64,000 nt of DNA from Pedobacter sp. FW305-3-2-15-E-R2A2 (GTDB taxonomy: Bacteria; Bacteroidota; Bacteroidia; Sphingobacteriales; Sphingobacteriaceae): the NCBI RefSeq assembly GCF_038446955.1, contig NZ_CP151803.1, positions 1,054,001 through 1,118,000 on the forward strand, read 5' to 3'. Position numbers and translations under genes: made by a program. The notes under the pieces were generated by a model. That model worked only from the letters and a program-made list of their open reading frames with translations, was not told where the DNA came from and did not search any database. How positions within the stretch are numbered: the first letter of the stretch is position 1; the number at the start of each line of letters is the position of its first letter. Positions 53,558 to 62,850 of this stretch are shown here, in pieces.

Positions 53558-55039
53558 ATGAAAACAAAATTTATAATATATACATTTTTATTTGTGGTGG
53601 TTCTTTCCGCTGCATGCAAAAAAAACCTGGATCTTAAACAAAAAGGTGTTTATAACACCGATAACTATTTCAGGAATGAGACGGATGCTGTGAATGTCAT
53701 TTCCGGTATTTATAACTTATTGGCACAGGAAGATTATATTTCTCATGCGGAGACTACTTTTGATGTGGCCTCAGATGATTATTGGAGATCTGGTGACCAT
53801 GCCGAAGACGAGGCTATTGAAAACTTAACCTATAATGCTTCTAATGCGCAGGTGAATTTTAGCTGGACTTATAAATATGAGACCGTTAACCGTTCAACAA
53901 ACGCCATCATTAACATTCCGAGAATTACGGAAATCACTCCTGCGATAAAAAACCGTTGTATGGGAGAAGCATATTTCTTCCGTGCTTTTGGCTATTGGAG
54001 GTTAATGTTGATTTATGGGGATGTGCCCATTGTTACTGAAGCAGACTATCAAAACAGCAATTTTAATCTGCCAAAATCACCAATAGAGGAAGTCCGTAAA
54101 CAAATAGAAGCAGACCTTTTAAAGGCAGTAGAGCTGTTGCCGGAAAATTACCCGGATTCGGAGCGTGGAAGGGTAAATAAAGGTACAGCATTGGGATTGT
54201 TAACCAAATTGTATATGTATTGGGAGAAATTGCCACAGGCAATTGAGACTGGTGAAAAAGTAATTAATAACAATAGGTATGCTTTAGCAACCAATTATCA
54301 GGATAATTTTACACGGGCCAATGAAAAGAGCACAGAGATCCTGATGTCTGTACAAGGACTTCAGAACGTGGTGCAAAATGACTATACCATTTACTATATC
54401 CCAAGGGCTTGGGGAGGTTATGGATTCAGTCAGCCTTTAAAAGGTCTTGCTGATGAATTTGAGGCGAATGATACCAGAAAAACAGCTACTTTATTGAGTT
54501 TGGGAGATAAGATGGATCTTGGCGATGGAAAAGGGGAGACGGAGTTTACTTCAGACTTATCCTCAACGGGGTACAGCTTCCGTAAATACGCTGTTTTCTA
54601 TCCGTTCAAATCAGATGAGGGTACCGGAGTGGATCATAATTATGCCGTTCCTCTAATGAGATCTGCAGATATCTACCTGTTGGTGGCTGAAGCTAAAATC
54701 CGGACACAGGGAGCCGGAGCTGGTGATGCCCTGATCAATATGATCAGGAAAAGAGCTTCCCCACTATTAATACCTGTTGTAGGTGCAGGAATGCCACAAC
54801 TGATTCATGAAAGACGGATGGAACTGGCAGGTGAGGGAGAGCGACACCAGGATTTGATGCGTTGGGACAAAAAGAATATAATTGACATTGCGGCAATATA
54901 TAATCTTCCAAAATCGAAAGCCCCGGTAGACCAGGCCAAAACAGTAACTTTTATCAGGCCTAAACATTATTATTATCCTATTCCACAGGTGGAAATTGAT
55001 AAGAGCAATGGAGTGCTTAAGCAAAATCCAAACTTCTAG
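53558..55039 (+). CDS. SusD/RagB family lipoprotein
   Basis: This 493-residue partner of the preceding SusC lies 5 bases downstream. It has a lipobox SAAC (Cys 20) followed by KKN. The GEAYFFRAFGYWRLMLIYGD motif and the C-terminal KHYYYPIPQVEIDKSNGVLK tail are typical. It captures substrate on the cell surface. Confidence 0.94.
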   Translation: MKTKFIIYTFLFVVVLSAACKKNLDLKQKGVYNTDNYFRNETDAVNVISGIYNLLAQEDYISHAETTFDVASDDYWRSGDHAEDEAIENLTYNASNAQVNFSWTYKYETVNRSTNAIINIPRITEITPAIKNRCMGEAYFFRAFGYWRLMLIYGDVPIVTEADYQNSNFNLPKSPIEEVRKQIEADLLKAVELLPENYPDSERGRVNKGTALGLLTKLYMYWEKLPQAIETGEKVINNNRYALATNYQDNFTRANEKSTEILMSVQGLQNVVQNDYTIYYIPRAWGGYGFSQPLKGLADEFEANDTRKTATLLSLGDKMDLGDGKGETEFTSDLSSTGYSFRKYAVFYPFKSDEGTGVDHNYAVPLMRSADIYLLVAEAKIRTQGAGAGDALINMIRKRASPLLIPVVGAGMPQLIHERRMELAGEGERHQDLMRWDKKNIIDIAAIYNLPKSKAPVDQAKTVTFIRPKHYYYPIPQVEIDKSNGVLKQNPNF

Positions 55040-55054
55040 TAAGACCTCTTATTT

Positions 55055-55084
55055 AACGGGCACTGACATTTTTCAGTGCCCGTT
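55055..55084 (+). terminator. Terminator of the second SusCD operon
   Basis: A perfect 12-bp stem (AACGGGCACTGA/TCAGTGCCCGTT) with a 6-base loop is followed by a T-rich stretch. Confidence 0.8.
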
Positions 55085-55120
55085 ATTTGTTTGTTAAATA
55101 TTCTGAGCATTCTTTTTATG

Positions 55121-55128
55121 TATCTTTG
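55121..55128 (+). promoter_or_regulatory. Promoter -7 box (TATCTTTG) for the ABC-F gene
   Basis: TATCTTTG fits TAnnTTTG and lies 24 bases before the chosen GTG start. It overlaps the longer ORF, which argues against a start at 55087. Confidence 0.6.
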
Positions 55129-55152
55129 CCGATAATTCAATATTCTCATACT

Positions 55153-56787
55153 GTGATTAATGTAAATAACATCTCCGTTTCATTTGGCGGAACCACGCTA
55201 TTTAGCGACGTAACCTTTTCAATAAACGAGAACGATAAAATCGCCCTGATGGGTAAGAACGGCGCAGGTAAGTCGACCATTCTAAAAATTATTGCCGACG
55301 CGGCTAAACCTACTTCTGGTAACGTAACCGGTCCAAAGGATGCGGTAATCGCTTATTTGCCACAGCATTTCCTCACTGAGGATAAGGTGACGGTTTTTGA
55401 AGAAACGATGAAAGCTTTTGCAGAGGTAAACCAGATGCAAAAAGAACTTGATGAGTTGAATGAGCAGCTTACTATTCGTACCGATTACGAAAGTGATGAC
55501 TACATGAAGCTGATTGAACGCGTGTCGGAACTGAGCGAGAAATTTTATTCGATCGAAGAGGTCAATTATGATGCAGAGGTAGAAAAGGTGCTAAAAGGCC
55601 TGGGTTTTGAACGCAAGGACTTTACCCGTCAAACTTCTGAGTTTTCTGGTGGCTGGCGCATGCGGATCGAGCTGGCTAAAATCCTGTTAAAGAAACCCGA
55701 TCTGATTTTACTTGATGAGCCTACCAACCACATGGATATCGAGAGTATTCAGTGGCTGGAGGATTTCCTGATCAACTCGGCAAAAGCGGTTATGGTGATC
55801 TCGCACGATCGTGCCTTTGTAGATAACATTACCAATCGTACCATTGAGGTTACCATGGGCAGGATCTACGATTACAAAGCTAAATACAGCCATTATCTCC
55901 AGTTGCGTGCTGACCGCCGTGTACATCAGCTGAAAGCTTATGAGGAACAACAACGTTTTATTGCAGATAACCAGGAGTTTATAGATAGATTTAGGGGCAC
56001 TTACTCCAAAACCCTGCAGGTGCAATCGCGGGTAAAGATGCTCGAAAAGCTCGAAGTTATTGAGATCGATGAAGTAGATACTTCGGCATTACGATTGAAA
56101 TTTCCACCATCGCCACGTTCTGGTCAGTATCCGGTAATTGTAGAAGAGCTCACTAAAACTTATGGTGATCATGTGGTGTTCCAAAAAGCATCTATGGTGA
56201 TTAAACAGGGTGAAAAGGTGGCATTTGTTGGTAAAAATGGGGAAGGTAAGTCGACGATGATCAAAGCGATCATGAACGAGATTGATTTTGAAGGAAGTTT
56301 AAAAGTCGGTCACAATGCTAAGATTGGATACTTTGCACAAAATCAGGCCGCATTGCTTGATGAGAACTTAACCGTATTTGAAACCATTAACCAGATTCCA
56401 TTAAGCGATGGTTCTATAAAAATAAAAGACCTTTTGGGTGCCTTTATGTTCAGTGGCGATGATACCATGAAAAAAGTTAAGGTACTTTCGGGAGGAGAGA
56501 AAACCCGTTTAGCCATGATCAAGTTGCTGTTAGAACCGGTAAACCTGTTAATCCTGGATGAGCCAACCAACCATTTGGACATGAAGACCAAAGACATTAT
56601 CAAGGATGCCCTTAAGGATTTTGATGGTACTTTGATTCTGGTATCCCATGATCGGGATTTCCTGGATGGGCTGGCAGAAAAAGTATTCGAGTTTGGTAAT
56701 AAACGTGTTCGAGAGCACTTTGAGGACATCAAGGGATTCCTGGCTTACAAGAAAATGGATAGCTTAAAAGAAATCGAACAAAGTTAA
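55153..56787 (+). CDS. ABC-F family ATPase (Uup/EttA/YbiT-like)
   Basis: The 544-residue product starts at GTG 55153 (INVNNISVSFGG). It is a tandem ABC protein with no membrane part. The first domain has GKNGAGKST, SGGWRMRIELA and LILLDEPTNHMD. The linker (about 240-310) is charged and helical. The second domain has GKNGEGKST, LSGGEKTRLAMI and LLILDEPTNHLD. ABC-F proteins act on ribosomes, rescuing stalled translation or giving antibiotic protection. Nothing marks this as a resistance form. Confidence 0.93.
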   Translation: MINVNNISVSFGGTTLFSDVTFSINENDKIALMGKNGAGKSTILKIIADAAKPTSGNVTGPKDAVIAYLPQHFLTEDKVTVFEETMKAFAEVNQMQKELDELNEQLTIRTDYESDDYMKLIERVSELSEKFYSIEEVNYDAEVEKVLKGLGFERKDFTRQTSEFSGGWRMRIELAKILLKKPDLILLDEPTNHMDIESIQWLEDFLINSAKAVMVISHDRAFVDNITNRTIEVTMGRIYDYKAKYSHYLQLRADRRVHQLKAYEEQQRFIADNQEFIDRFRGTYSKTLQVQSRVKMLEKLEVIEIDEVDTSALRLKFPPSPRSGQYPVIVEELTKTYGDHVVFQKASMVIKQGEKVAFVGKNGEGKSTMIKAIMNEIDFEGSLKVGHNAKIGYFAQNQAALLDENLTVFETINQIPLSDGSIKIKDLLGAFMFSGDDTMKKVKVLSGGEKTRLAMIKLLLEPVNLLILDEPTNHLDMKTKDIIKDALKDFDGTLILVSHDRDFLDGLAEKVFEFGNKRVREHFEDIKGFLAYKKMDSLKEIEQS

Positions 56788-56831
56788 ATAGACAGACTTA
56801 TGTTCTGTTTGATCAAATAGTTCCAGCATTT

Positions 56832-56865
56832 GCAATGTGCACTTTTTGCACATTGCTTTTTTTTT
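56832..56865 (+). terminator. Terminator after the ABC-F gene
   Basis: GCAATGTGCA/TGCACATTGC, 10 bp perfect, 5-base loop, then T9. The 290 bases up to the exporter gene hold nothing else I can name. Confidence 0.9.
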
Positions 56866-57078
56866 ACATTAAAAAATAACCTGATGTAAAAATTAATAAA
56901 ATCAACAATGAACAGATCGGAGAGGCTTGTGGCAGATTATTGTTCAGAGATCATCGATCAGGAGGCAAAAACATTTAATTGCAAATAAATCCTATTCAAC
57001 TTCATTCTTGTCCTAACATCAGGATGACCACTCAAATTACTTTTGTGAGGTAAAACACCTATTTTAAAAGTAACCTGT

Positions 57079-58494
57079 ATGCATGACGAAGTTGTTCCTG
57101 AAAAAGTAGAAGATACCTCTTCAATACGATGGGTCCTTATCTGCCTTTCTCTTTCCATATTGCTTTCCTCTTTAAGTACCAGTATTGCCAATGTTGCGCT
57201 ACCGACACTGGTAGGGGAATTTAAGGGCTCTTTCCAGGAAGTTCAGTGGGTTGTGCTGGCCTATCTTTTTGCTATTACGACGATGATTGTCAGCGTTGGG
57301 AAACTTGGCGATACCATAGGTCGTAAGCGGCTGTTGTTATTCGGACTCTCTTTGTTTACACTGGCTTCGGTTTTATGTGGTGTGGTGTCTTCGCTTTCCC
57401 TGCTGATCGTTTTTCGCGCGGCACAGGGATTCGGTGCAGCTATTATGATGACACTTTCGCTTGCGTTTGTTAGCGAAATGGTACCGAAGGAAAAGTTTGG
57501 CCAAACGATGGGACTACTAGGAACGATGTCAGCAATTGGCACTGCTCTCGGCCCATCACTTGGTGGTTTTTTGATCGTAGGAATGAGTTGGCGGATGATT
57601 TTCCTGATTAATTTCCCTATTGGTATGCTTACTTTTATTCTGGTGAGTCGTACTCTGCCTGCTGATCGCCAGCGGATGAAGAGCAGAAGGCCTGGCTTTG
57701 ACTATACGGGTACATTGTTACTCGCCTTAACCCTTGCAGCTTATGCGCTTGCTATGACGACAGGACGTGGGCATTATGGTAAATTTAATGCTGCTTTACT
57801 CTTGATTGCCATTTTTGGAACCATACTATTTGTATGGGTGGAGCGGACAATTGCGGCACCATTAATCCAGTTGTCCGTATTCCAGAACCCGGTATGGAGT
57901 GCTGCACTGATCATGAATGTATTGGTTGCGACAGTAATGATGGCAACATTGGTGATCGGGCCTTTCTATCTCTCCTCTGCGCTGGGACTCAGCCAGGCAT
58001 CTGTTGGAATGGTAATGTCGATCGGTCCGGTTCTCTCTATATTGAGTGGTGTCCCGGCTGGTCGCATTGTTGACCATTGGGGACCAGCGTTATCGGTCAT
58101 CATTGGACTCATCCTGATGGTTGCTGGTTCATTTATGCTATCCGCTTTTTCAGGGATTTTAGGAATTGCTGGTTACATTACTGCCATTGCGATTTTAACT
58201 CCTGGTTATCAGTTGTTCCAGGCAGCGAATAGCACTTCTATAATGACGGAGGTCCTTCCAGGGCAACAGGGTGTGATGTCTGGGTTACTTAATTTGTCGC
58301 GCAATCTCGGACTGATCACTGGTGCATCGGTTATGGGGGCCGTATTTTCTCTTGCGTCTGGTACAAATGAAATGACATCAGCCGGTGCTGAGGCCATTTT
58401 GATCGGGATGCGGATTACCTTTGCAGTTGCCGGAATACTGATTGTCTTTGCGCTAGCTATTGCGATCCGTAGCTCCAATAAATATAAACGTTAG
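57079..58494 (+). CDS. MFS drug-efflux-type transporter (DHA2, 14-helix)
   Basis: This 471-residue inner-membrane protein has about 14 hydrophobic helices. It shows MFS motif A (GKLGDTIGRKRLLLFGL near 72-88), motif B/C-like FRAAQGFGAAIM, and the GTALGPSLGGFL antiporter motif. These fit the DHA2 (EmrB/QacA) drug:H+ antiporters. It is transcribed alone without an adjacent regulator or EmrA partner. Substrate unknown. Confidence 0.9.
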   Translation: MHDEVVPEKVEDTSSIRWVLICLSLSILLSSLSTSIANVALPTLVGEFKGSFQEVQWVVLAYLFAITTMIVSVGKLGDTIGRKRLLLFGLSLFTLASVLCGVVSSLSLLIVFRAAQGFGAAIMMTLSLAFVSEMVPKEKFGQTMGLLGTMSAIGTALGPSLGGFLIVGMSWRMIFLINFPIGMLTFILVSRTLPADRQRMKSRRPGFDYTGTLLLALTLAAYALAMTTGRGHYGKFNAALLLIAIFGTILFVWVERTIAAPLIQLSVFQNPVWSAALIMNVLVATVMMATLVIGPFYLSSALGLSQASVGMVMSIGPVLSILSGVPAGRIVDHWGPALSVIIGLILMVAGSFMLSAFSGILGIAGYITAIAILTPGYQLFQAANSTSIMTEVLPGQQGVMSGLLNLSRNLGLITGASVMGAVFSLASGTNEMTSAGAEAILIGMRITFAVAGILIVFALAIAIRSSNKYKR

Positions 58495-58600
58495 TTAAAG
58501 TTTACTCCTTATTTATTCAGGAGCGGATACCGGTCGGTCTTTGAACGATAGAAAATAATTTACATCTTCGATATCAATAGGCAAACCAGCCTTACAATGA

Positions 58601-59395
58601 ATGACAGAAGAAACGTATCAACCATGCTATTTAGACTCGATCACTGAAGTCAGTGACAGGTACTATATTTTAAATTGCTTTTCGAGAACATTAGCTAAAG
58701 AAGATTACTATTATGAAATGCACATCGAATCTGACCATACATTGGAGATCATTAAGACGTATGTAGATGGCTATATTTATGTAGAACTCATTTCTGCCAG
58801 TAAGCTGGAAATACATACCGGAGAATTTTATTCAGAAAGCTTCAGCGATGGGGAGATGGGTTATACCAGATTTTTTTTTACTGAAGTTGAAAAGGCGTCA
58901 AGGCTTGAATGGAAATCAAAAGTTATGGATTTGAGAGAAAAATTTGATGATCTATTAAAAGAAAGAGTTTCCGATTACGAATTTGCACGAAATAAAGTCG
59001 TAGATAAATACCAGTCTATTTATGATCAACATATTCAAAGCGGAAATACCTTCGGACTAACGGTCTCTGAAATATCAAAAACCAATCTTTTCAATAGATT
59101 ATATACCATATTTAATGGTAGTGTTTCCACCTACTATTTAGATCAACTGGCAGGGGCAAATGGAAAAACAACATTGATGAAGGATTGGGCACTTGAATAT
59201 TTAGATTGGGAAACGAGGTTTAATAATGTAGTAAAGGTTAATTTGAAAGACGATCAATTAATTAAGACACATGTTGTAAATATTTACACCAACACATTTG
59301 AACATATGATGTCAAATTTAAAGTACAACTATAAAAATGTTGACGAGTTGAAATATACCAGACTTTTTAATTCCGTTATACAAGGACTGAACTAA
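58601..59395 (+). CDS. Unknown protein
   Basis: This 264-residue soluble protein has no signal peptide. The first 100 residues are mixed and Tyr-rich. Residues 100-145 form a charged helix (KSKVMDLREKFDDLLKERVS) that may be a coiled coil, and the last 110 residues are helical. No family recognised. Coding statistics look normal and it is not overlapped by a better candidate. Confidence 0.6.
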   Translation: MTEETYQPCYLDSITEVSDRYYILNCFSRTLAKEDYYYEMHIESDHTLEIIKTYVDGYIYVELISASKLEIHTGEFYSESFSDGEMGYTRFFFTEVEKASRLEWKSKVMDLREKFDDLLKERVSDYEFARNKVVDKYQSIYDQHIQSGNTFGLTVSEISKTNLFNRLYTIFNGSVSTYYLDQLAGANGKTTLMKDWALEYLDWETRFNNVVKVNLKDDQLIKTHVVNIYTNTFEHMMSNLKYNYKNVDELKYTRLFNSVIQGLN

Positions 59396-59510
59396 TATTG
59401 CTTATGTGGGCAGCTACTACTGCAACTCGTCTGCAATCACAGAACAAGCAAATAAAAGTACAGCTGATAATGGAGGGATAGATTTTTATAATTTCTGAAA
59501 AATTTGAATA

Positions 59511-60203
59511 ATGAATGAAAATGACACCAAGCGACTTTCAAGGCTGACTGCAATTTTAACCCAATTGCAAACGAAAAGACTTTTGACTGCAGCGGAGTTG
59601 GCAAATAAGTTTTCGGTAAGTACCAGAACAATTTACAGAGACATCAAAGCATTAGAGCAAGCAGGAGTTCCGGTTTTGACGGAAGAAGGAAAAGGTTACA
59701 CCTTAATGGAAGGTTATAGAATTCCCCCTGTTATGTTCACAGAGAAGCAAGCCAATGCTTTAATTCTTGCTGAACAATTGGTGCTAAAGAATAAAGACGC
59801 TTCTTTTGTCGAAGACTATCTGGAAGCCATCAATAAAATTAAAGCCGTTTTAGGAAATAATGTAAAAAATAAAGCAGAGCTGCTGACCGAAAGAACTCGA
59901 TTTAGTCAAAATGTTAACAGTGAGAGAAATAGTAATAACCTATCTGATTTACAGTTTGCCCTTACAAATTTTTGCCTGATAAGAATCAAATATACCAACG
60001 AAGCGGATAAAAGCACCGATAGGCTGATTGAGCCTTTTGCAATATTAAGCACACAAGAAAATTGGTTATTGGTTGCATGGTGCCGTTTACGCAATGAGTT
60101 TCGGTATTTTCGTTTAGACAGGATTAAAAAACTGGAAATCCTTGCCGAAAAGTTCAGCCCTCACAAAATGACCTTGCAGGAATATTTTGATAAGCATTAT
60201 TAA
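59511..60203 (+). CDS. WYL-domain DeoR/YafY-type transcriptional regulator
   Basis: The 230-residue product has an N-terminal winged helix (about 8-62: LTAAELANKFSVSTRTIYRD) and a C-terminal WYL-type ligand-binding domain (about 140-215), in which the W-Y-L core reads NWLLVAWCRLRNEFRYFRLD. Such regulators sense nucleic acids or nucleotides. It precedes the DUF1761 and YdeI-like genes, which it may control. Confidence 0.88.
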   Translation: MNENDTKRLSRLTAILTQLQTKRLLTAAELANKFSVSTRTIYRDIKALEQAGVPVLTEEGKGYTLMEGYRIPPVMFTEKQANALILAEQLVLKNKDASFVEDYLEAINKIKAVLGNNVKNKAELLTERTRFSQNVNSERNSNNLSDLQFALTNFCLIRIKYTNEADKSTDRLIEPFAILSTQENWLLVAWCRLRNEFRYFRLDRIKKLEILAEKFSPHKMTLQEYFDKHY

Positions 60204-60244
60204 TTTCTTACTACTCTTGACATAAGGCTGTCATTCTGCTGATT

Positions 60245-60252
60245 TAGATTTG
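60245..60252 (+). promoter_or_regulatory. Promoter -7 box (TAGATTTG) for the DUF1761 gene
   Basis: TAGATTTG fits TAnnTTTG. A TTGACA lies 25 bases upstream (60217), slightly further than usual. It overlaps the in-frame TTG at 60250, so the ATG at 60277 is preferred as the start. Confidence 0.5.
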
Positions 60253-60276
60253 CGACATCATTTAAAAAACAACCTT

Positions 60277-60690
60277 ATGATTAGTCAGTTAGCAAACCTA
60301 AATTGGATCGGCGTTTTACTCGCATTTATTACCTATTTTTTTCTCGGAGCCTTATGGTTCACCCTGCTTTTTAATAAGCAATACAAAATTTCTTTAGGTC
60401 GCGATAACGAGACATTACCCAACAAAGCTATTTTTATTGTCGGACCTGCACTTTGTACGCTGGTCATTACCGTGGTGACTGCCGTTTTGATGCATGCCCT
60501 GAATATTCAGTCTTTTGGAGCTGCGTTGGAACTTTCTTTAATTGTTGGTGTCGGGTATTTGTTTGCCAATACGGTCAATATTGCCATCAACCCAAATATC
60601 CCCCGGCCAATTCTCTATGGAATTATAAGCGGAACCTATCATTTAGTGGGTATCCTGTTGGTAAGTGTTATTTTAATGGCAATGAAATAA
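60277..60690 (+). CDS. DUF1761 membrane protein
   Basis: This 137-residue protein has four hydrophobic helices (about 8-30, 50-72, 80-102, 115-136). NWIGVLLAFITYFFLGALWF and the late PRPILYGIISGTYH fit DUF1761, a small inner-membrane family of unknown function. The YdeI-like gene follows after 10 bases. Confidence 0.82.
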   Translation: MISQLANLNWIGVLLAFITYFFLGALWFTLLFNKQYKISLGRDNETLPNKAIFIVGPALCTLVITVVTAVLMHALNIQSFGAALELSLIVGVGYLFANTVNIAINPNIPRPILYGIISGTYHLVGILLVSVILMAMK

Positions 60691-60700
60691 GAAAGCCCGT

Positions 60701-61282
60701 ATGAAAAAAGAAGTTATAGCTACTTTTTGTCCGGCAAGTCAGCAGGATTGGAGAGAATGGTTGATAGAAAACCACAGTTCGAAACAATCGGTTTGGCTTG
60801 TTTACTATAAAAAGAAATGTAATGTTCCAACAATAAATTACAGTGATGCCGTCGACGAAGCACTTTGTTTTGGCTGGATAGACAGCACTAAAAAATCCCT
60901 TGACGATGATACGTTTATGCAGTTTTTCTGCAAGCGGAAGCCGAATAGTGTCTGGTCAAAAATTAACAAACTAAAGGTAGAGCAATTAATTAATAGCGGA
61001 CTGATGACCAGGGCAGGTCTTGATCGTATTGAAGTTGCAAAACAAAATGGTTCCTGGGAAATTTTAGACGGGGTAGAAGAATTGAATATACCGGAAGACC
61101 TGGCTAAAGCGCTTGATACCAAATCAGATTCTAAAGCATATTTTCTGAGTTTAAGCAAGTCTGCCAGAAAAAGTATTTTGCAATGGCTTGTTCTCGCCAA
61201 ACGATTAGAAACCAGGCATAAGAGAATTACGGAGATAGTGGAACTTGCCGCCAAAAAAATGAAACCTAAACAGTTCCGATAA
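60701..61282 (+). CDS. YdeI/OmpD-associated family protein
   Basis: The 193-residue cytosolic protein matches the YdeI/OmdA family: WREWLIENHSSKQSVWLVYY at the start, the DAVDEALCFGWIDS motif (about 49-62), RKPNSVWSKIN, and a C-terminal helical region (SKSARKSILQWLVLAKRLET). The family is linked to stress or peptide tolerance in some bacteria; the molecular role is unknown. Confidence 0.88.
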   Translation: MKKEVIATFCPASQQDWREWLIENHSSKQSVWLVYYKKKCNVPTINYSDAVDEALCFGWIDSTKKSLDDDTFMQFFCKRKPNSVWSKINKLKVEQLINSGLMTRAGLDRIEVAKQNGSWEILDGVEELNIPEDLAKALDTKSDSKAYFLSLSKSARKSILQWLVLAKRLETRHKRITEIVELAAKKMKPKQFR

Positions 61283-61296
61283 AAATTAGTGAATGT

Positions 61297-61338
61297 AAAA
61301 GATGGCCTTTTGAACCTTTTTTAAAGGCCATCTTTTTT
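61297..61338. terminator. Terminator between the YdeI-like gene and the peptide gene
   Basis: AAAAGATGGCCTTT pairs with AAAGGCCATCTTTT (14 bp) across a 12-base loop, with T-rich sequence on the plus side and T4 on the minus side. It serves both convergent genes. Confidence 0.85.
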
Positions 61339-61352
61339 AAACCCGGTTTAGG

Positions 61353-61580
61353 TTAATTGAGTTGGGGAGGGTAACCGCAATCTGATGCTGAACCTCCTTC
61401 GGGGAAAGAGTCTACGCCAGGTATTGAGCCATCCGCGCATAATGTTCTACAGGAATGCTTCGATTTTACAGTCCCGGTATAACAGAAACAATTACAACCA
61501 ACAGGGTCGTGCGGGCCTCCGCCCATGACATGTTTCAAATCTTTTCTTGATAACTTTTGAACCTCTTTTAAATTTCTCAT
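61353..61580 (-). CDS. Double-glycine-leader cysteine-rich peptide (bacteriocin-like)
   Basis: The 75-residue precursor has a leader (1-21/22) VQKLSRKDLKHVMGGG of the Bacteroidota double-glycine type, expected to be cut by a C39-peptidase ABC exporter. The core of about 53 residues holds six cysteines (29, 31, 33, 44, 48, 68) and many Gly/Ser/Pro, which suggests three disulphides or modification. No exporter, modification enzyme or immunity gene is adjacent, so processing must be by a distant system. It could be a bacteriocin, a signal or a surface peptide. Confidence 0.72.
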   Translation of the reverse strand: MRNLKEVQKLSRKDLKHVMGGGPHDPVGCNCFCYTGTVKSKHSCRTLCADGSIPGVDSFPEGGSASDCGYPPQLN

Positions 61581-61839
61581 AATGTCTTTTTTAAGTTTTT
61601 AAATTCGGCTACGAATCAATGTAGGCTTAAACTAAATATAACAATTATAATTGGTAATTGATTAATTGTAAATAATTAAGTCTGATTGTGTTGTTTGTGT
61701 ATCTATTTGTTTAATTGTTGCCTGATTTTAATGTAATATGATAGGATTTGCTACCTTTTGTTTTTCGGTTTTACCATAATTTTACGAAATTTGATAGTAT
61801 TCAAAGTTGATGTAGTTTTACGTAAAAAGGTAATGCGTA

Positions 61840-62223
61840 ATGAATAATTATAATAATGAAATTATGAATATTGTGACACACGAAAAAGGGGTAATTAAGG
61901 TAGCTGAACTCATTTCTGATCAGATTTTAATCGGTAATGTCGAAGATGGGTTGCAATTAATGGGCGATCTGTACTATCAGGGTTATGACAAAATTATCAT
62001 TTATGAAACAAACATCACACCTGATTTTTTCGATCTGAAAACCCGTCTTGCAGGAGAAGTTCTTCAGAAATTCTCTAACTACAGGGTGCAATTGGCCATC
62101 ATAGGCGAATTCAGTAAATACCCCCGAAAAAGTATCCGGGATTTTATTTATGAAAGCAATAAAGGTAAAATCGTTAATTTTCTGCCGACAGTTGCCGCAG
62201 CAAAAGACAAGTTCTTCTATTAA
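61840..62223 (+). CDS. DUF4180 protein
   Basis: The 127-residue product matches DUF4180: an N-terminal strand pair, [40 protein letters not shown] and the closing [10 protein letters not shown] segment. The ATG at 61864 is an alternative start. Soluble, no known function. The 259 bases upstream are AT-rich and hold the promoters of both divergent genes, but none is clear. Confidence 0.85.
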   Translation: MNNYNNEIMNIVTHEKGVIKVAELISDQILIGNVEDGLQLMGDLYYQGYDKIIIYETNITPDFFDLKTRLAGEVLQKFSNYRVQLAIIGEFSKYPRKSIRDFIYESNKGKIVNFLPTVAAAKDKFFY

Positions 62224-62285
62224 GGATATTTCTTTGTCATTTACGTATCGGCAGCGTATCTTTATTCCATAAAAAAGAAAAGGAT

Positions 62286-62777
62286 ATGGATACTGAAAAA
62301 GCAATTCTGGCCGGCGGCTGTTTTTGGGGAGTAGAAGAACTGATCAGGCAATACCCTGGTGTGATTTCAACGGTAGTTGGATATACAGGAGGAGATGTTC
62401 CCAATGCAACTTACAGAAACCATGGCACACATGCGGAAGCCATAGAGATCGTATTTGATCCCAAACAATTGTCCTATCGTAAACTTCTTGAATATTTCTT
62501 CCAGATTCATAATCCGACAACACGAAACAGACAGGGAAATGATATCGGTACTTCTTATCGTTCTGCTATCTTTTTTATACACGAAACACAACGTGATACT
62601 GCAAAGACATTAATCGCAGATATGGAAGCCTCCGGAATCTGGCCGGGACCGATTGTAACGGAAGTTGTTCCGGCAACTGATTTTTGGAATGCCGAAGAGG
62701 AACACCAGGATTATTTGCAAAAACAGCCTTATGGATATACGTGTCATTTTGAAAGGCCGGATTGGAAACTATCCTAA
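62286..62777 (+). CDS. msrA: Peptide methionine-S-sulfoxide reductase MsrA
   Basis: The 163-residue product repairs oxidised methionine. The catalytic motif GCFWG is at residues 11-15 (Cys12). [21 protein letters not shown] and the EEHQDYLQK motif are intact. There is no MsrB domain and no signal peptide, so it is cytosolic. A second Cys near the end (YTCHF) could resolve the sulfenate. Confidence 0.95.
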   Translation: MDTEKAILAGGCFWGVEELIRQYPGVISTVVGYTGGDVPNATYRNHGTHAEAIEIVFDPKQLSYRKLLEYFFQIHNPTTRNRQGNDIGTSYRSAIFFIHETQRDTAKTLIADMEASGIWPGPIVTEVVPATDFWNAEEEHQDYLQKQPYGYTCHFERPDWKLS

Positions 62778-62804
62778 TTCCATCAAATAAACAAATCCAT
62801 TACT

Positions 62805-62835
62805 TTGAACAGCCAGCTGATAAAATACCTTTTGC
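62805..62835 (+). promoter_or_regulatory. Possible promoter of the NIPSNAP gene
   Basis: TTTG at 62805-62808 and TACCTTTTG at 62827-62835, 18 bases apart, resemble the TTTG/TAnnTTTG pair with one extra base in the -7 box. It ends 15 bases before the ATG. Confidence 0.4.
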
Positions 62836-62850
62836 CTTATAAATAAGATT

